From the NCBI GenBank assembly GCA_040954595.2, contig CM082579.2:8928001-8992000 (forward strand): a stretch of 64,000 bases of DNA, written 5' to 3'. Shown piece by piece: positions 47,001 through 56,700 of this stretch. The notes below the pieces were generated by a model. That model saw only the letters and a list, made by a program, of their open reading frames with translations. It did no database searches and was not told where the DNA came from. How positions within the stretch are numbered: position 1 is the first letter of the stretch; each line of letters starts with the position of its first letter. Both the position numbers and the translations under genes were made by a program. The stretch is from Balanoglossus misakiensis (taxonomy: Eukaryota; Hemichordata).

Positions 47001-48123
47001 TCTGTTGCAACTTATTTCAACGGGGGAAGAAAATGGCGACGGGGAATCAGTTGGCCCGGCGTAAAGAAAACGCGGCTTCCAATTCTAGCCCAGCGTTGGC
47101 TCCGTCAAACCGCGCCATTTGACATCACTCTCTGTACAGTGTCATTTGTTACAAAGCTGAAAGTTGAACATGACAACTTTGGTCAACACTTGAACTGATT
47201 TAAGACAGTGTATGTCTTCTTGAGTGACACATATACATGTACACTGTTTGCACAGTTAAAGATAACTTTGGATACACTTTCGGATAAGGATCGACTGTAC
47301 GAATTAAGTGTCGCTTTAACTATAACCGAAGCTGTAGGCTACCGATGATGATAATGACACGGACGTCAACTTCACTATGTGACTTTTATATGTTTATCAT
47401 TCATTCATTCATTCATTCATTCATTCATTCATTCATTCATTCATTCATTCATTCATTCATTCATTCATTCATTCATTCATTCATTCATTCATTCATTCAT
47501 TCATTCATTCATTCATTCATTCATTCATTCTCGAACGATAGCCTGGCATAGAGTACTAATGCATGGCAATTTCCCGAGTGAGTCAACTCTCTTTCAAAGT
47601 TTCTCGGAAACGAGGACGTCCTGTTGCTCGCCCCCCCCCCCCCCCCCGCTCATCGCCCGAACCATTTCGGCCCGGCTGTTCTGGTATTTTGTCAGGCTCT
47701 GCACGAGAGGAGACAGCACTGTACACAAGAGACTCAGGCACTGCACGAAGAAACACAACTTCAATTTTTTCCGTTTTTATCAATATTCAGAATACGTACA
47801 GTGCTTTATGATGGTGAATCACGAACCATCGAGGAGTGGCTTCTATAACTTGAAACATGATCCGAGACTAATCAGATTATGTTTGACATTTCTGTACGTA
47901 CTGTGTTGTACTGTACTGGAAATATCAGTACCAAAGGCAGCTTGTCCATGTACACAATGAAAGACTTGCATGTGTAACTTTAAACATAAATGTGTAAATA
48001 ATATCACGAACAAGTTACTTATGACAAAAACTGACGACCTGACTTACCTTGGCTGAAAACACGAGAGGTACAAGTGTGTAAAACCAGATAAAAAACGGCT
48101 GCGAACCGTACACGGGAAGCCAT
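31908..48123 (-). CDS. Pentraxin-WAP(7)-pentraxin single-pass membrane protein
   Basis: Predicted type I protein of 1039 residues on the minus strand. Exons in transcript order: 48123-48048 (signal peptide MASRVRFAAVFYLVLHTC), 45518-44892 (pentraxin-like 1), 43409-43332 (linker), 38633-38493 (WAP), 38158-38090, 37864-37805 (linkers), 37555-37415 (WAP), 37116-37033, 36849-36808 (linkers), 36584-36444, 36263-36123 (WAPs), 35713-35639 (linker), 35356-35210, 35037-34891, 34551-34405 (WAPs), 34051-33977, 33750-33694, 33405-33331 (linkers), 33047-32394 (pentraxin-like 2), 32050-31908 (TM and tail, TGA). Every internal exon is phase 1-1 and the sum, 3120 bases, is divisible by three. Linkers are Thr/Ser/Pro-rich, probably O-glycosylated stalks. 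Pentraxin folds bind ligands, often with calcium; WAP domains suggest antiprotease or antimicrobial work. The role is inferred. The weakest point is joining 45518 and 43409 to the WAP part across the 4.7-kb intron that holds a lectin gene; two shorter genes are the alternative. Confidence 0.5.
32394..33047 (-). other. Pentraxin-like domain 2 (membrane-proximal)
   Basis: One phase 1-1 exon of 654 bases. It shows the jelly-roll start LYFNGTGYV, the two conserved cysteines (FTVCLW and WHHVCVAW), and LLGQEYNQ followed by FHGALAFLNVY. GQEYN resembles the calcium-site loop GQEQD of classical pentraxins. The exon ends in a C..NGCG..W extension shared with the other two copies in this window. Confidence 0.5.
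34655..34751. repeat. Opposed (TCTG)n and (CAGA)n tracts
   Basis: A short GTCTGTCTGTCTG tract near 34655 and a CAGACAGACAGACAGAC tract near 34731-34751 face each other across about 70 bases. They could form a hairpin. They lie in an intron between two WAP exons. Confidence 0.5.
37736..37775. repeat. (TCAG)n microsatellite
   Basis: About ten TCAG units in an intron of the pentraxin-WAP gene, close to the linker exon 37805-37864. It produces a spurious Ser-Gln-Val frame on the plus strand. Confidence 0.5.
38920..39830. repeat. Diverged tandem duplication inside an intron
   Basis: The stretch from about 38930 to 39350 is repeated from about 39360 to 39830. Shared landmarks are ATTGCTGTGCTTGCACCATC, ACAGGATTTTCTTCGGGCAA and GTTACGGCTATTT. 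It lies in the large intron of the pentraxin-WAP gene. A possible 27-base linker exon of that gene on the minus strand (39183-39157) sits in copy 1; it is phase 1-1 but very short, and I did not include it in the gene model. Confidence 0.5.
40175..42722 (+). CDS. Secreted C-type lectin, nested and antisense
   Basis: A gene on the plus strand inside an intron of the minus-strand pentraxin-WAP gene. Exon 40175-40240 gives a signal peptide (MNWIFSFLIVGAMCVPWVKS). A small exon, 40533-40559, follows. The main lectin exon begins at about 41562 and ends at 41955: it has the FCRERC segment, GRLAVLNSQEKLDHV, WIGLTDR and EPNNN. The next exon, 42398-42477, has GNNGLWDDEYCAVRS and ends the fold at FVCE. 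The last exon, 42664-42722, adds a 19-residue tail ending in TAG. EPN with WDD matches the calcium and mannose-type sugar site of C-type lectins; ligand is inferred. The phase between 40559 (phase 0) and 41562 (needs phase 1) does not match, so a small exon between them is missing or my acceptor is wrong. Confidence 0.5.
42928..42933 (+). promoter_or_regulatory. Candidate polyadenylation signal AATAAA
   Basis: About 205 bases downstream of the lectin stop codon, in AT-rich sequence on the same strand. Confidence 0.5.
43071..43279. repeat. Pair of identical 36-bp direct repeats
   Basis: Positions 43071-43106 and 43244-43279 carry the same 36 bases, starting CCAGTGTGTTCTATTAC and ending AATACCGTC, 173 bases apart. 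They lie in an intron of the pentraxin-WAP gene, just 3' (plus strand) of the lectin gene and 53 bases from the linker exon 43332-43409. Confidence 0.5.
44892..45518 (-). other. Pentraxin-like domain 1 (N-terminal), GC-rich exon
   Basis: One phase 1-1 exon of 627 bases. It keeps LLRFDGLGYV, FTACLW and WHHVCATW, an exact pentraxin H-x-C-x-[ST]-W signature, and LAYFNLWARVL. The calcium-loop position reads GKNQH in place of GQEQD, so that site is probably lost. The coding strand is far richer in G and C, mostly at third positions, than the neighbouring introns. Confidence 0.5.
45519..48047. other. First intron of the pentraxin-WAP gene
   Basis: About 2.5 kb with no recognised exon on either strand. 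It carries the TTCA microsatellite (47397-47531) and a poly-C run (47631-47647). Open frames here are low-complexity or have no domain. Confidence 0.5.
47397..47531. repeat. (TTCA)n microsatellite
   Basis: About 33 perfect ATTC/TTCA units, giving Ser-Phe-Ile-His repeats in translation. A run of about 17 C residues follows at 47631-47647. Confidence 0.5.
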
Positions 48124-48658
48124 CCTACAGCGGACTACACTTGACCTCCGAGGGCGCCACCATTTAGATAGTGAAGAGGGGGCGTGACAACTGTCCCCAT
48201 AAATCCCCGCGGGGGGGGGGGGGGCTATGGTTGCACTAATTGAGGAACTGGCGAATCCGCCTTACTTTCCTATAAATGAAACTTCCATGAGAACGTCAGA
48301 CAAACCAACCATGTATTTGTCTGATTTCTAGAAACTAGCCAATGCAGCTGCGCGCTGTTTAATTTGACGAATGTAGATAAGCTCGGAAGTGCCATGACAA
48401 TGCACATGATTGGCCTGTGAAAATTTGGAACTTCACCAGCCGGCAGTGCCTGGGGATGGAGGTACCTGTTTGGATGAAATACCTACTGGTGGGAATTTTG
48501 AGATTTCCACAGCTCTTGTCCAATATGAGCCTGACATCTTAACAGTAGCCTGTGAAAAGCATTATAGGAACGTGCCGGAATGTTTTCGTCCTGCTAACAC
48601 AACTCCAAACTCAAGCCAGCCATTAAACTTTATGCATGCCATAAAAATAAAGCACTAT

Positions 48659-48735
48659 AAAAGCTCTTTTTCGATGTCTACTTCAGAGGAATGATATAAA
48701 TATATGCATTATGAGCACGCATGGCAATGAAACGT
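48659..48735. repeat. 77-bp direct repeat, copy 1
   Basis: Begins AAAAGCTCTTTTTCGATGTC and ends CAATGAAACGT. It matches 49913-49989 with one visible difference (ATAAATAT against ATAAGTAT). Confidence 0.5.
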
Positions 48736-48966
48736 GTTAAAGGACAAGTGAACGCGTTCATTCATCTCCTCATGACGTAAATCGAGAAAGTAGTTGATAC
48801 CATGGTCAAGTATTATTACAGTTAGTTATAATTATATAGTCGTTCCCGGACGAAAACGGACGGCGAGTGATGACGTCGAGTGCACCTTTTACCTTAATGC
48901 CATAGTTCAGTGCAGATAACTATTTATAACTTTACATAGGCCTACGTCTTTCATCTGAATTTAGTA

Positions 48967-49143
48967 CAGTAAAACTCCAATTATCCAAACTCCAATTATC
49001 CGAACTGTTTGGTTATCCGAACTGCTGTCATGTCCCCCAAACAGTTCTTTTGTATTAAGATTATTATCCGAATAACCGAACTGTCTGCATATCCGAACAA
49101 AATCAATGTCCCCCTGTCAGTTCGGATAATTGTAGTTTTATTC
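48967..49143. mobile_element. Pogo/Tigger-like MITE (about 177 bp)
   Basis: The 5' end CAGTAAAACTCCAATTATCC and the 3' end GGATAATTGTAGTTTTATTC are near-perfect inverted repeats of about 20 bases, preceded by TA. Inside, TTATCCGAAC-type motifs recur in both orientations. CAGT-start ends with TTATCCGA motifs are typical of pogo/Tigger relatives of the Tc1/mariner group. No transposase is present, so it is non-autonomous. Confidence 0.5.
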
Positions 49144-49882
49144 AATTATTTATTCATTTGAAGAATACATGTAAGCTAATGGGTAACACTTAGTTACATC
49201 ACTTTTTACCGACTAACACGTGACGACAGATGTCTTCCACGGAATACTCATACAAAATACGTCCAGTGTTATGGCAGCAGTGTTAACCGGAAGAAAAAAA
49301 ATACATTTTGGAGAGTATGTGTAGACCTAGACCGAGAGTGTATGCATGGCACAAATACATAATATTAACCCGAATTCGAACCAGTGCACCAGATTCCTAA
49401 GCATTCCTATTGACCCTCTACAATCCCTACATTTACTAGTTTTTTTTTATTCGGTGGAAGAATGCCGAAATATGGCGTCGTGAAATCTGTTCAGTAGTGC
49501 CGCAACGATAATGGCTCACAGCAAAGTAGAATGTCGCGGGTGAGAATTGACACGTCTCCACAAGTCTGTTTATATATGTAAGATTGGATATGGCTACGAT
49601 GATAGCATTTCAAACACATACAGTCGACTTTTTACAGTCTTCATTCAGATTTATTTATCGTTTAACTACACACCTCCTGAATTATAGACTTTGTTCACAC
49701 TTTTAACCACTCTCGTTAAAACCGGTATAATAGTCAGCACCATGCGCGCACAGGGTTGCCATGCAGAATAGCCACACCGTTAACTTATTTCAGAAACTGA
49801 AGACAATTAAGTCGCCAAACTAAGTATATTTTGCTCTGTATATGTTGTTGTTGTCGTCGTCATGATCATGATCATGCTCGTG

Positions 49883-49912
<30 letters not shown>

Positions 49913-49917
<5 letters not shown>

Positions 49918-49989
49918 CTCTTTTTCGATGTCTACTTCAGAGGAATGATATAAGTATATGCATTATGAGCACGCATGGCAATGAAACGT
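49913..49989. repeat. 77-bp direct repeat, copy 2
   Basis: Second copy of 48659-48735. It directly abuts the CAT microsatellite at its left edge, with no repeat match beyond either end. Confidence 0.5.
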
Positions 49990-50131
49990 TCAAGAACATG
50001 AGATATTCAGACAAAATAGGTCGGTCCATGCACATGGTTACATTTATGCTTAAAATAGGAAAACAAATTTGTGTGGGGATTAAAAGTTAGAAGTCTTGTA
50101 CCGTATATTGCATGACAAGTTAAGAAAAAAT

Positions 50132-50202
50132 TGCATCGGCCGGGAATCGAACCCGGGCCTCCCGCGTGGCAGGCGAGAATTCTACCACTGAACCACCGAT
50201 GC
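50132..50202 (-). tRNA. tRNA-Gly (GCC)
   Basis: The reverse complement folds as a 71-base tRNA. The acceptor stem GCATCGG pairs with CCGATGC, the discriminator is A, the A box is TGGTTCAGTGG, the anticodon loop region is CTGCCAC with anticodon GCC, and the B box is GGTTCGATTCC. A run of T residues (minus strand) starts 3 bases after the tRNA, a good RNA polymerase III terminator. There is no intron. Confidence 0.5.
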
Positions 50203-50735
50203 GCTATGCTGCATGAAGGAACTATCCTTTCCGACCCTGTAATTGCAACCGGTGCACCAATATGTCTAGTATTGTTCCGTGAATAGCACGACGTCGTGAT
50301 TTAAAGGGTGAGTCATCTGCCTATTGCGCCCTCGTTTGGCAAGCTGAATACATCAATTTGATTTGTCGATCTGGTCTCAATCTGTACTTCGTTGCCACTG
50401 GTGTTGACTTCCCTCAACTTTTTTAGCCAAGGAATAGCATGTCTTGGGCTGCAGTGTCTTTGAAAACCAAGTCTTTATTTTCTAACAAAGTTTGCCGTAA
50501 TGCGGAGGTTTGGCGCTGGTCAGTTACGTAACTGTCCCAGGTACCTCTTGCTCCACTGAGGGTGTATAACTTGACCCCTGAACCCGGATATAAAGTGAAA
50601 AAAAAAACACCGTTCACTTTCAAAGTACACAACCATAGTTAGTGCGCGGGCTCAGTATACAGGTGGGGCTTTGAATATCAACTTGACCAGGAATCAAGTT
50701 TTATCGAGACAGGGCCGGGAGTTAAGCATATTAGC

Positions 50736-53700
50736 ATGGTGGAAACACAACGCCTACTTTTACTGGCGGCGGTAATAATGCCTTTAGTACTACACGATCA
50801 TGGTGAGTACAATTGTACATTGTTCAGTTTATACATTGGTCTGATTTGCGCGACCGAGGAAGCATGTGTTACAAAAACCTATAATACTGAACATGGAAGT
50901 CACCGTGCAAGAAGTTGAAAAAACGCCCTTGTTTTAATGAAAAAACGAAGCCACTTCTAGTATCTGATATTTCTGTCCATATTCGCAGTCCACACTCTCC
51001 GTGTGGAGTGACTGCAGTGCGCAGTCTAAGCAAATTTTAATCTGTTTTAGTTTTTATCTGTTGGTCTCTGACATAGGTGAGTTCCAGTCGCGTGACTTGT
51101 TGCTTCTGTGCTGCCATGCCGGCAGACTTCTTTCGAAAACTGGCCTCTACAATTAAAAGGACAATAATTGTCAGTTTTACAGCTCACTTTTACCTCGCAA
51201 CAGAAAATCGAGACTTGCCGTCCATTCACTTTAACATTTGCATTACAATTTTGAAGTCGATCGAGACAGAAAATGAATCAGCAGATGGGCGTGGCGTGAT
51301 ATTTACATATCCTGGACGCCGTCAGCGCTGCAAGGCGATATCATGGTGGTAAATTTTCATTCTGATATCACAGAGGCCAAGAAACGTTTTGTTAGAATGA
51401 CACCTTGTGACATCATCAACAATAGAAACATTGAAACTCAGCGGAAAGGGTAATCTGAACTGCACATGCGCGACTAACTCTTTGTAAACGCACATTCAGC
51501 GTTGTTCCTATACGTTCACCATGTCAACCAATATAGTGAATAACATCGATAATGAGAGCACAATATGGAGAAAAACGTGACGGATGTTAGCCGTCCGTCC
51601 GCACATTAAACAACAAAAGACACGAATCTGTTTACTTCGTGTCCGGACGAGGTCTCAGCCAAGAAGTTAATCAAGCATGTCACGGTGAAGCAAACGGGTA
51701 TAGTCATCGGTCTTCAGACATGTCCTTGACCCGGCGAAAAGTGAACTTTGCATATCAACAGACTTCACTTTTGCGCATCACTGATCACTTTCCATTCGCA
51801 TATACACAAACACGGGGGGGGGGGGGATTGCACCTTACATGTTAACAAGTGGATACTACAGTAGTAGTTTACCACGAACAGGTCTAACCGATTTGGGCAT
51901 GCGTATTCGATACTGCCGATGGTATCGCCCATAGTAAAGCGTCGGCCACCTGGCTGCATGGTAAGTTATGCACAGTATAGAAAAGAAAACATTAATGCAA
52001 GACCAAATTCGAAAAAAAAATCAAAACTTGGAAGTGAGAATTCGTCCCTTGCATCAACACTTCCCTTGATGTAATGGCGTACCCCGTACCTGCATGTTGT
52101 GAGTTAAATATTCCTGTTTTTTACAATACCAACGCACGAGAAAACGGGCAAACGGGAATCTTCTGACGTACAAAAGAGTGAGTTAATTGTCCATATACTT
52201 GTATCTTCAGGAGCATCTGCTCAGGTTCTACAAGAGCCCGGTATACTGCTGACGTCGCTCAGTTATGATGGCGAGTCGCACCTGATGTATATTCCGGGCA
52301 GCGGAGAGCACATCTACACGGACACATCAGGTGGCGGTACCGTTGGCGTCAGCATACTGCTCTCGGACGCTGGCTCCATCAAAGCAGGAGTCGCTGTCGA
52401 CCACGAGGACGATTTGGTCTTCTGGGCAGATCCCGCCATGAAAGCCATCTACGCGGCGTCCCTGGAAACGGGAAATGGCGGAGCAATTTACAGGGGCATC
52501 TCGGACTTGGTGGAGGGTATCGCCGTGGACTGGACAGCCAACAAACTGTACTGGACGGACGCGTCCTACAACTGGATTGCCGTGTCCGACTACGACGGCG
52601 AAAATGTCCGGACGCTGGTCCACACCGGCCTGGACAAGCCCCGAGGAATTGTCGTGGACCCGATACGTGGGTAAGTCTCGAATGCGGCGTTCAGACGCCG
52701 TGTCAACGGAGCAGAATCATTAGTATTGATTTAAATGGTCAATAGTGACCATTACTACAATAAACACGTTTTCTTTATCGATATAATGTTGTACTTTGGC
52801 AATACCCAGGGTTGATTATTATCCAACTCCAGCTTTTGATCGAAAATCCTGGTCACGTTCGCATATATATATTTAATGCTGTCATGTTTGCTGAAACAAA
52901 TGAATTATCGTTTTATCACATATGCTCCCCGCTTACCGCGTTCATAGACCCTAGAGAAAGATCTTTCCCCTACATTGCGTCACCATTCTATGAGACGCGT
53001 GCATAAGTTACCACCACTGTGTCATTAAAAACAGTATACGTGTAGTAACTGAAACACACATCCGCCATATACGTTCGCAAACTTGCTTGTGATATAAAAT
53101 TCAGAACACATGCAGTGTTCTTGCCTTGGAAGTTCTTCGACGTGACCAAACCCCCATAGAAATAAACGTCATTGCAAATACAGATGAACAGTGAGAAAGA
53201 GCGCGAGTCACAGCTTCCGCATTCACGCAGACATAATTACATAACAACAATTAACTACTACATGTATTTACATCACAATAAGTAAGGTATTCACCATTCC
53301 TTTATTTACAGTCATTTGTATTGGTGTGACTATGGGTTAATCGGAAGAATAGAGAAAAGCAATTTGGACGGTGGTGATCGACAGACAATCGCAAGTCAGG
53401 ACATGGACAACGATAACGTATATGCGCCCCATGGACTAGTCATAGACTTCGAGGAAAGTAGGTAAGTTACTGAAGATATTACCGAACGAGGGCGCCTTCG
53501 ACCCAGTAGACTTGTTCTGAATCAAATCGAACTTGTCTTTCATATGCACAGGTTGTACTGGACTGACAGCACCTTAAAGAAGATCATGTCCGTGGGCCTG
53601 GATGACGATGTCTATACAGTCAGAGAGGTTCTGGAGGAGAGCACATTTAGGTTGCCGTTCGATATTTCCTTGGATCGGGTGAGACTTGATCATATTTTTG

Positions 53701-56700
53701 CAGAATTAAAGTATTATATTGAGTGCGATTCACAATTGCTCATCCAATAATCGTTTTACTGTTGGAGTTGACTTCATTGTCAATTTTGTGCACATCAAAT
53801 AGAAAATATCAAATTGTGTAAGTGTCAGTCGAGGCACTGTGTTAATGTTCACCAGCCACGCCCATTTGTCTGTCTAGTAGAAACAACGGGTTTGCCGCCT
53901 TCGACACGCAACCTAGTTCTCCAGTGGACCATCATTCAACGGATAGCCGTCACACGTCAATTTAAGATAACGAAATATTCACTTCTCTTTGTATAATTTC
54001 AGGATTATTTCTTTGTTGGCGACTTCATAACCGAAAACGTTTGGATCATCCAGAGGGCCAATACAGCGAACAGAATTGCGATCAAGATATCCACTTTACA
54101 ACAAAAATTTCGACCTCTTGGAATGACGTGTTATTCTGCCTGGCTCCAGCCGACAGCACACAGTAAGTCGTTAAAGGAAGACGAATTTAGGTTTAGACTT
54201 TGGGATACGTGAACTATTTGGTGTTGATGGTCCCGCATAAGGCACACATTCTATACGCAGATACTTTATCAATGAAATTTCTTGTTCTTGTAGGTCCTTG
54301 CTCGAACAACAACGGAGGATGTCAGCATTTGTGTGTCGGTGACCCGAACGGTCATAAATGCCTCTGCAAACACGGGTTTGTTGTCGCCTCTGACAGCAGC
54401 AGCTGTGTTAATGGTAAATTATAATCATTATCACTTCGGGAACTTGCCAAATCTGGTGAATGTGGTTTTCATCATCTTTTCGGTTATACTCATTTCTGCC
54501 TGTATTTGTGTCTGCGTCACCCTTATCTCAAGAACTGCGTGTATACGCAGTGTGACCTCTGCTATGGTTAACTAGTTGATACCGATTAAACTCAAAACTA
54601 CAAAATCTAGTTAAAACATACCATCACTTATTGAAATTTAGTTCCCTGTCATAGACTTGCGTGCAACTGTGCGCCATTGGGTTTAACACTGAAGACATCA
54701 TGTACACAAATCCGCAATAATATGTGTTCTCCAACTCGGTTTTACTGCAACATGAATGTTAATGAAACTCTACACTCATGATTAAATCATATTTCTTATA
54801 GATACCCACCTGGTTCCTGGCCACCAAGTATTGTACTCGACTGATAACTCTATATGTCGCCTGCCTGTTGATTTCGCTCATTCGTATGTGCCTGTAACCG
54901 AACACTGCTTTATAAGTGGAATACACGCCACGGCGATGGACTATCATTACTACCAAGACATGTTGTATTTTCATGACACGGCCAGTGCAACGATCCAGAG
55001 GGCTGTGCTTCGTGATGACCCTAGCTTTGAAAGCGTAGTAACTGACGTTACAAGTGTTTCTGGTATGTTTATAACTCATATGGTTGATGACCTAACGAAT
55101 ATATGCAAATATAGGCCTATTATCACGTTGCCCTGTATTGTGAAGTCATGAAAATTTTGGCGGAAAACTTCAGTGTGATGGTCGAAGCGCAAATAAGACG
55201 CATAACATGTGTGTGTGTGTGGGGGGGGGGGGGGTATAAACAAATGATGAAAGTATGGCAGCTTGCAGATTTACCATCATCAATTTTATAACAGTAAAAA
55301 CAATGTGAGAAAGACTGAACGAGTTCTGTAAGGTATAACTACAAAGACTGAAGTAACACTTAACGATGCAATTCCTGTTACAGGAATAGGGATCGACTGG
55401 CTGGCCAACAATCTGTACTGGGCAGATTCAGAACGGAAATCTATTTACATCTCTAAATTGGATGGTTCTTACAAGACGGTCCTTCTGTCGGAGAACATCG
55501 AGGAACCGCGGGGAATAGCCGTACATCCCGTTGAAAAGTACGTTTCGCTTGATGCGTGAATTAGTCCTGTAGATCTGGGTTCGAAAATCCTACATTGGCA
55601 TTGTCAATATTTCCGCAAGAAAACAAATTACTTTGGGATTTCTTTTTTTTATCAATTACAACAAAGCATGTTATTTATGCATTAAATTATTATCAAGTAA
55701 ACGCAATCTACACACATGTAGTTTTTTTGTTGATAAATGAAAATTAGGTTAATAGAACTTAAATAACTATATAGTCAGCAAGTTTGAAATAATGTTATTA
55801 AAGTGTCTTGTTTTTTACGGACTACAATTTAGGTTACTGTTTTGGGCTGACAGTGGATCGACTCCTCGTATCGAAAAATCCGCTCTGTCTGGACGCCAAC
55901 GAGCTGTTTTTGTCTCTACAAGCATCGTCGCACCCAGTGCTCTAACTATGGACCACATCAATAACAGGTTTGCCAACAATTTAAAGCAGCTGTACTTGGC
56001 CACATAACCAAGCACGCCTCGAACGATACTTAATGTGTTGTACATCATCCATTCAAAACCAGAAAACATTGCCTTTTGTGGATCGTTGGATTTTTAATGG
56101 AGATGGCACAGTGAAGTTAAATGCATTAAACCCCTATAGAAACTCCAGGTTTGCTGTGACAGATTATACGTAATGATGCACTGTTTACCATGCATGGTTA
56201 GCATCAGTGTACTACGAAGTAACAATAATGCTGTAGTATACATGTATATTCATGGAGGTAGGAACACTCTGCGCTAAAATTGACAGGCTAGCAATTGTGC
56301 CGTGGGACATGCCTTTTAATTCTGCTATTAACATTTTGATTGGTTTCCTCTTTGGCAGATTGTATTGGGTAAATGTCTTCGGCTTGTCCGATAGTAGTAC
56401 CATCGAATCCATAGGTATAAATGGTGAACAACGAACAATTGATTGGTTAGCTCCTAGTGAGGTGTATGGACTTACTGTGTTTCAGGTAGGTTACATTGAT
56501 ATTGTTGTGTTATCACTGAAATGGTTTATTTTAATGAAGTGTCAAAAGTCAGCTTGACCCAGTCTGTGCTAATGCCTGTGCTTGGCCTGAAGGTATTTCG
56601 TGTTTTGCTACATGTAAGATTACCTGTATGTTATACATGTAGTTATATAACTTCAAATAATAGGAGTCGACATAGATATAAGAGTGAAGTTTGTTTGAAT

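Larger units (their letters stand above)
48124..50735. other. Divergent intergenic region between pentraxin-WAP and LDLR-B genes
   Basis: Holds the promoters of two divergent genes, neither of which could be located precisely. It also holds a poly-G run near 48209-48223, a 77-bp direct repeat pair, a MITE-like element, an ATC/CAT microsatellite near 49880-49912 and a tRNA-Gly gene. Confidence 0.5.

Noticed and set aside
47345-47960. Plus-strand Ser-Phe-Ile-His repeat frames
   Set aside because: Translation of the TTCA microsatellite within an intron.
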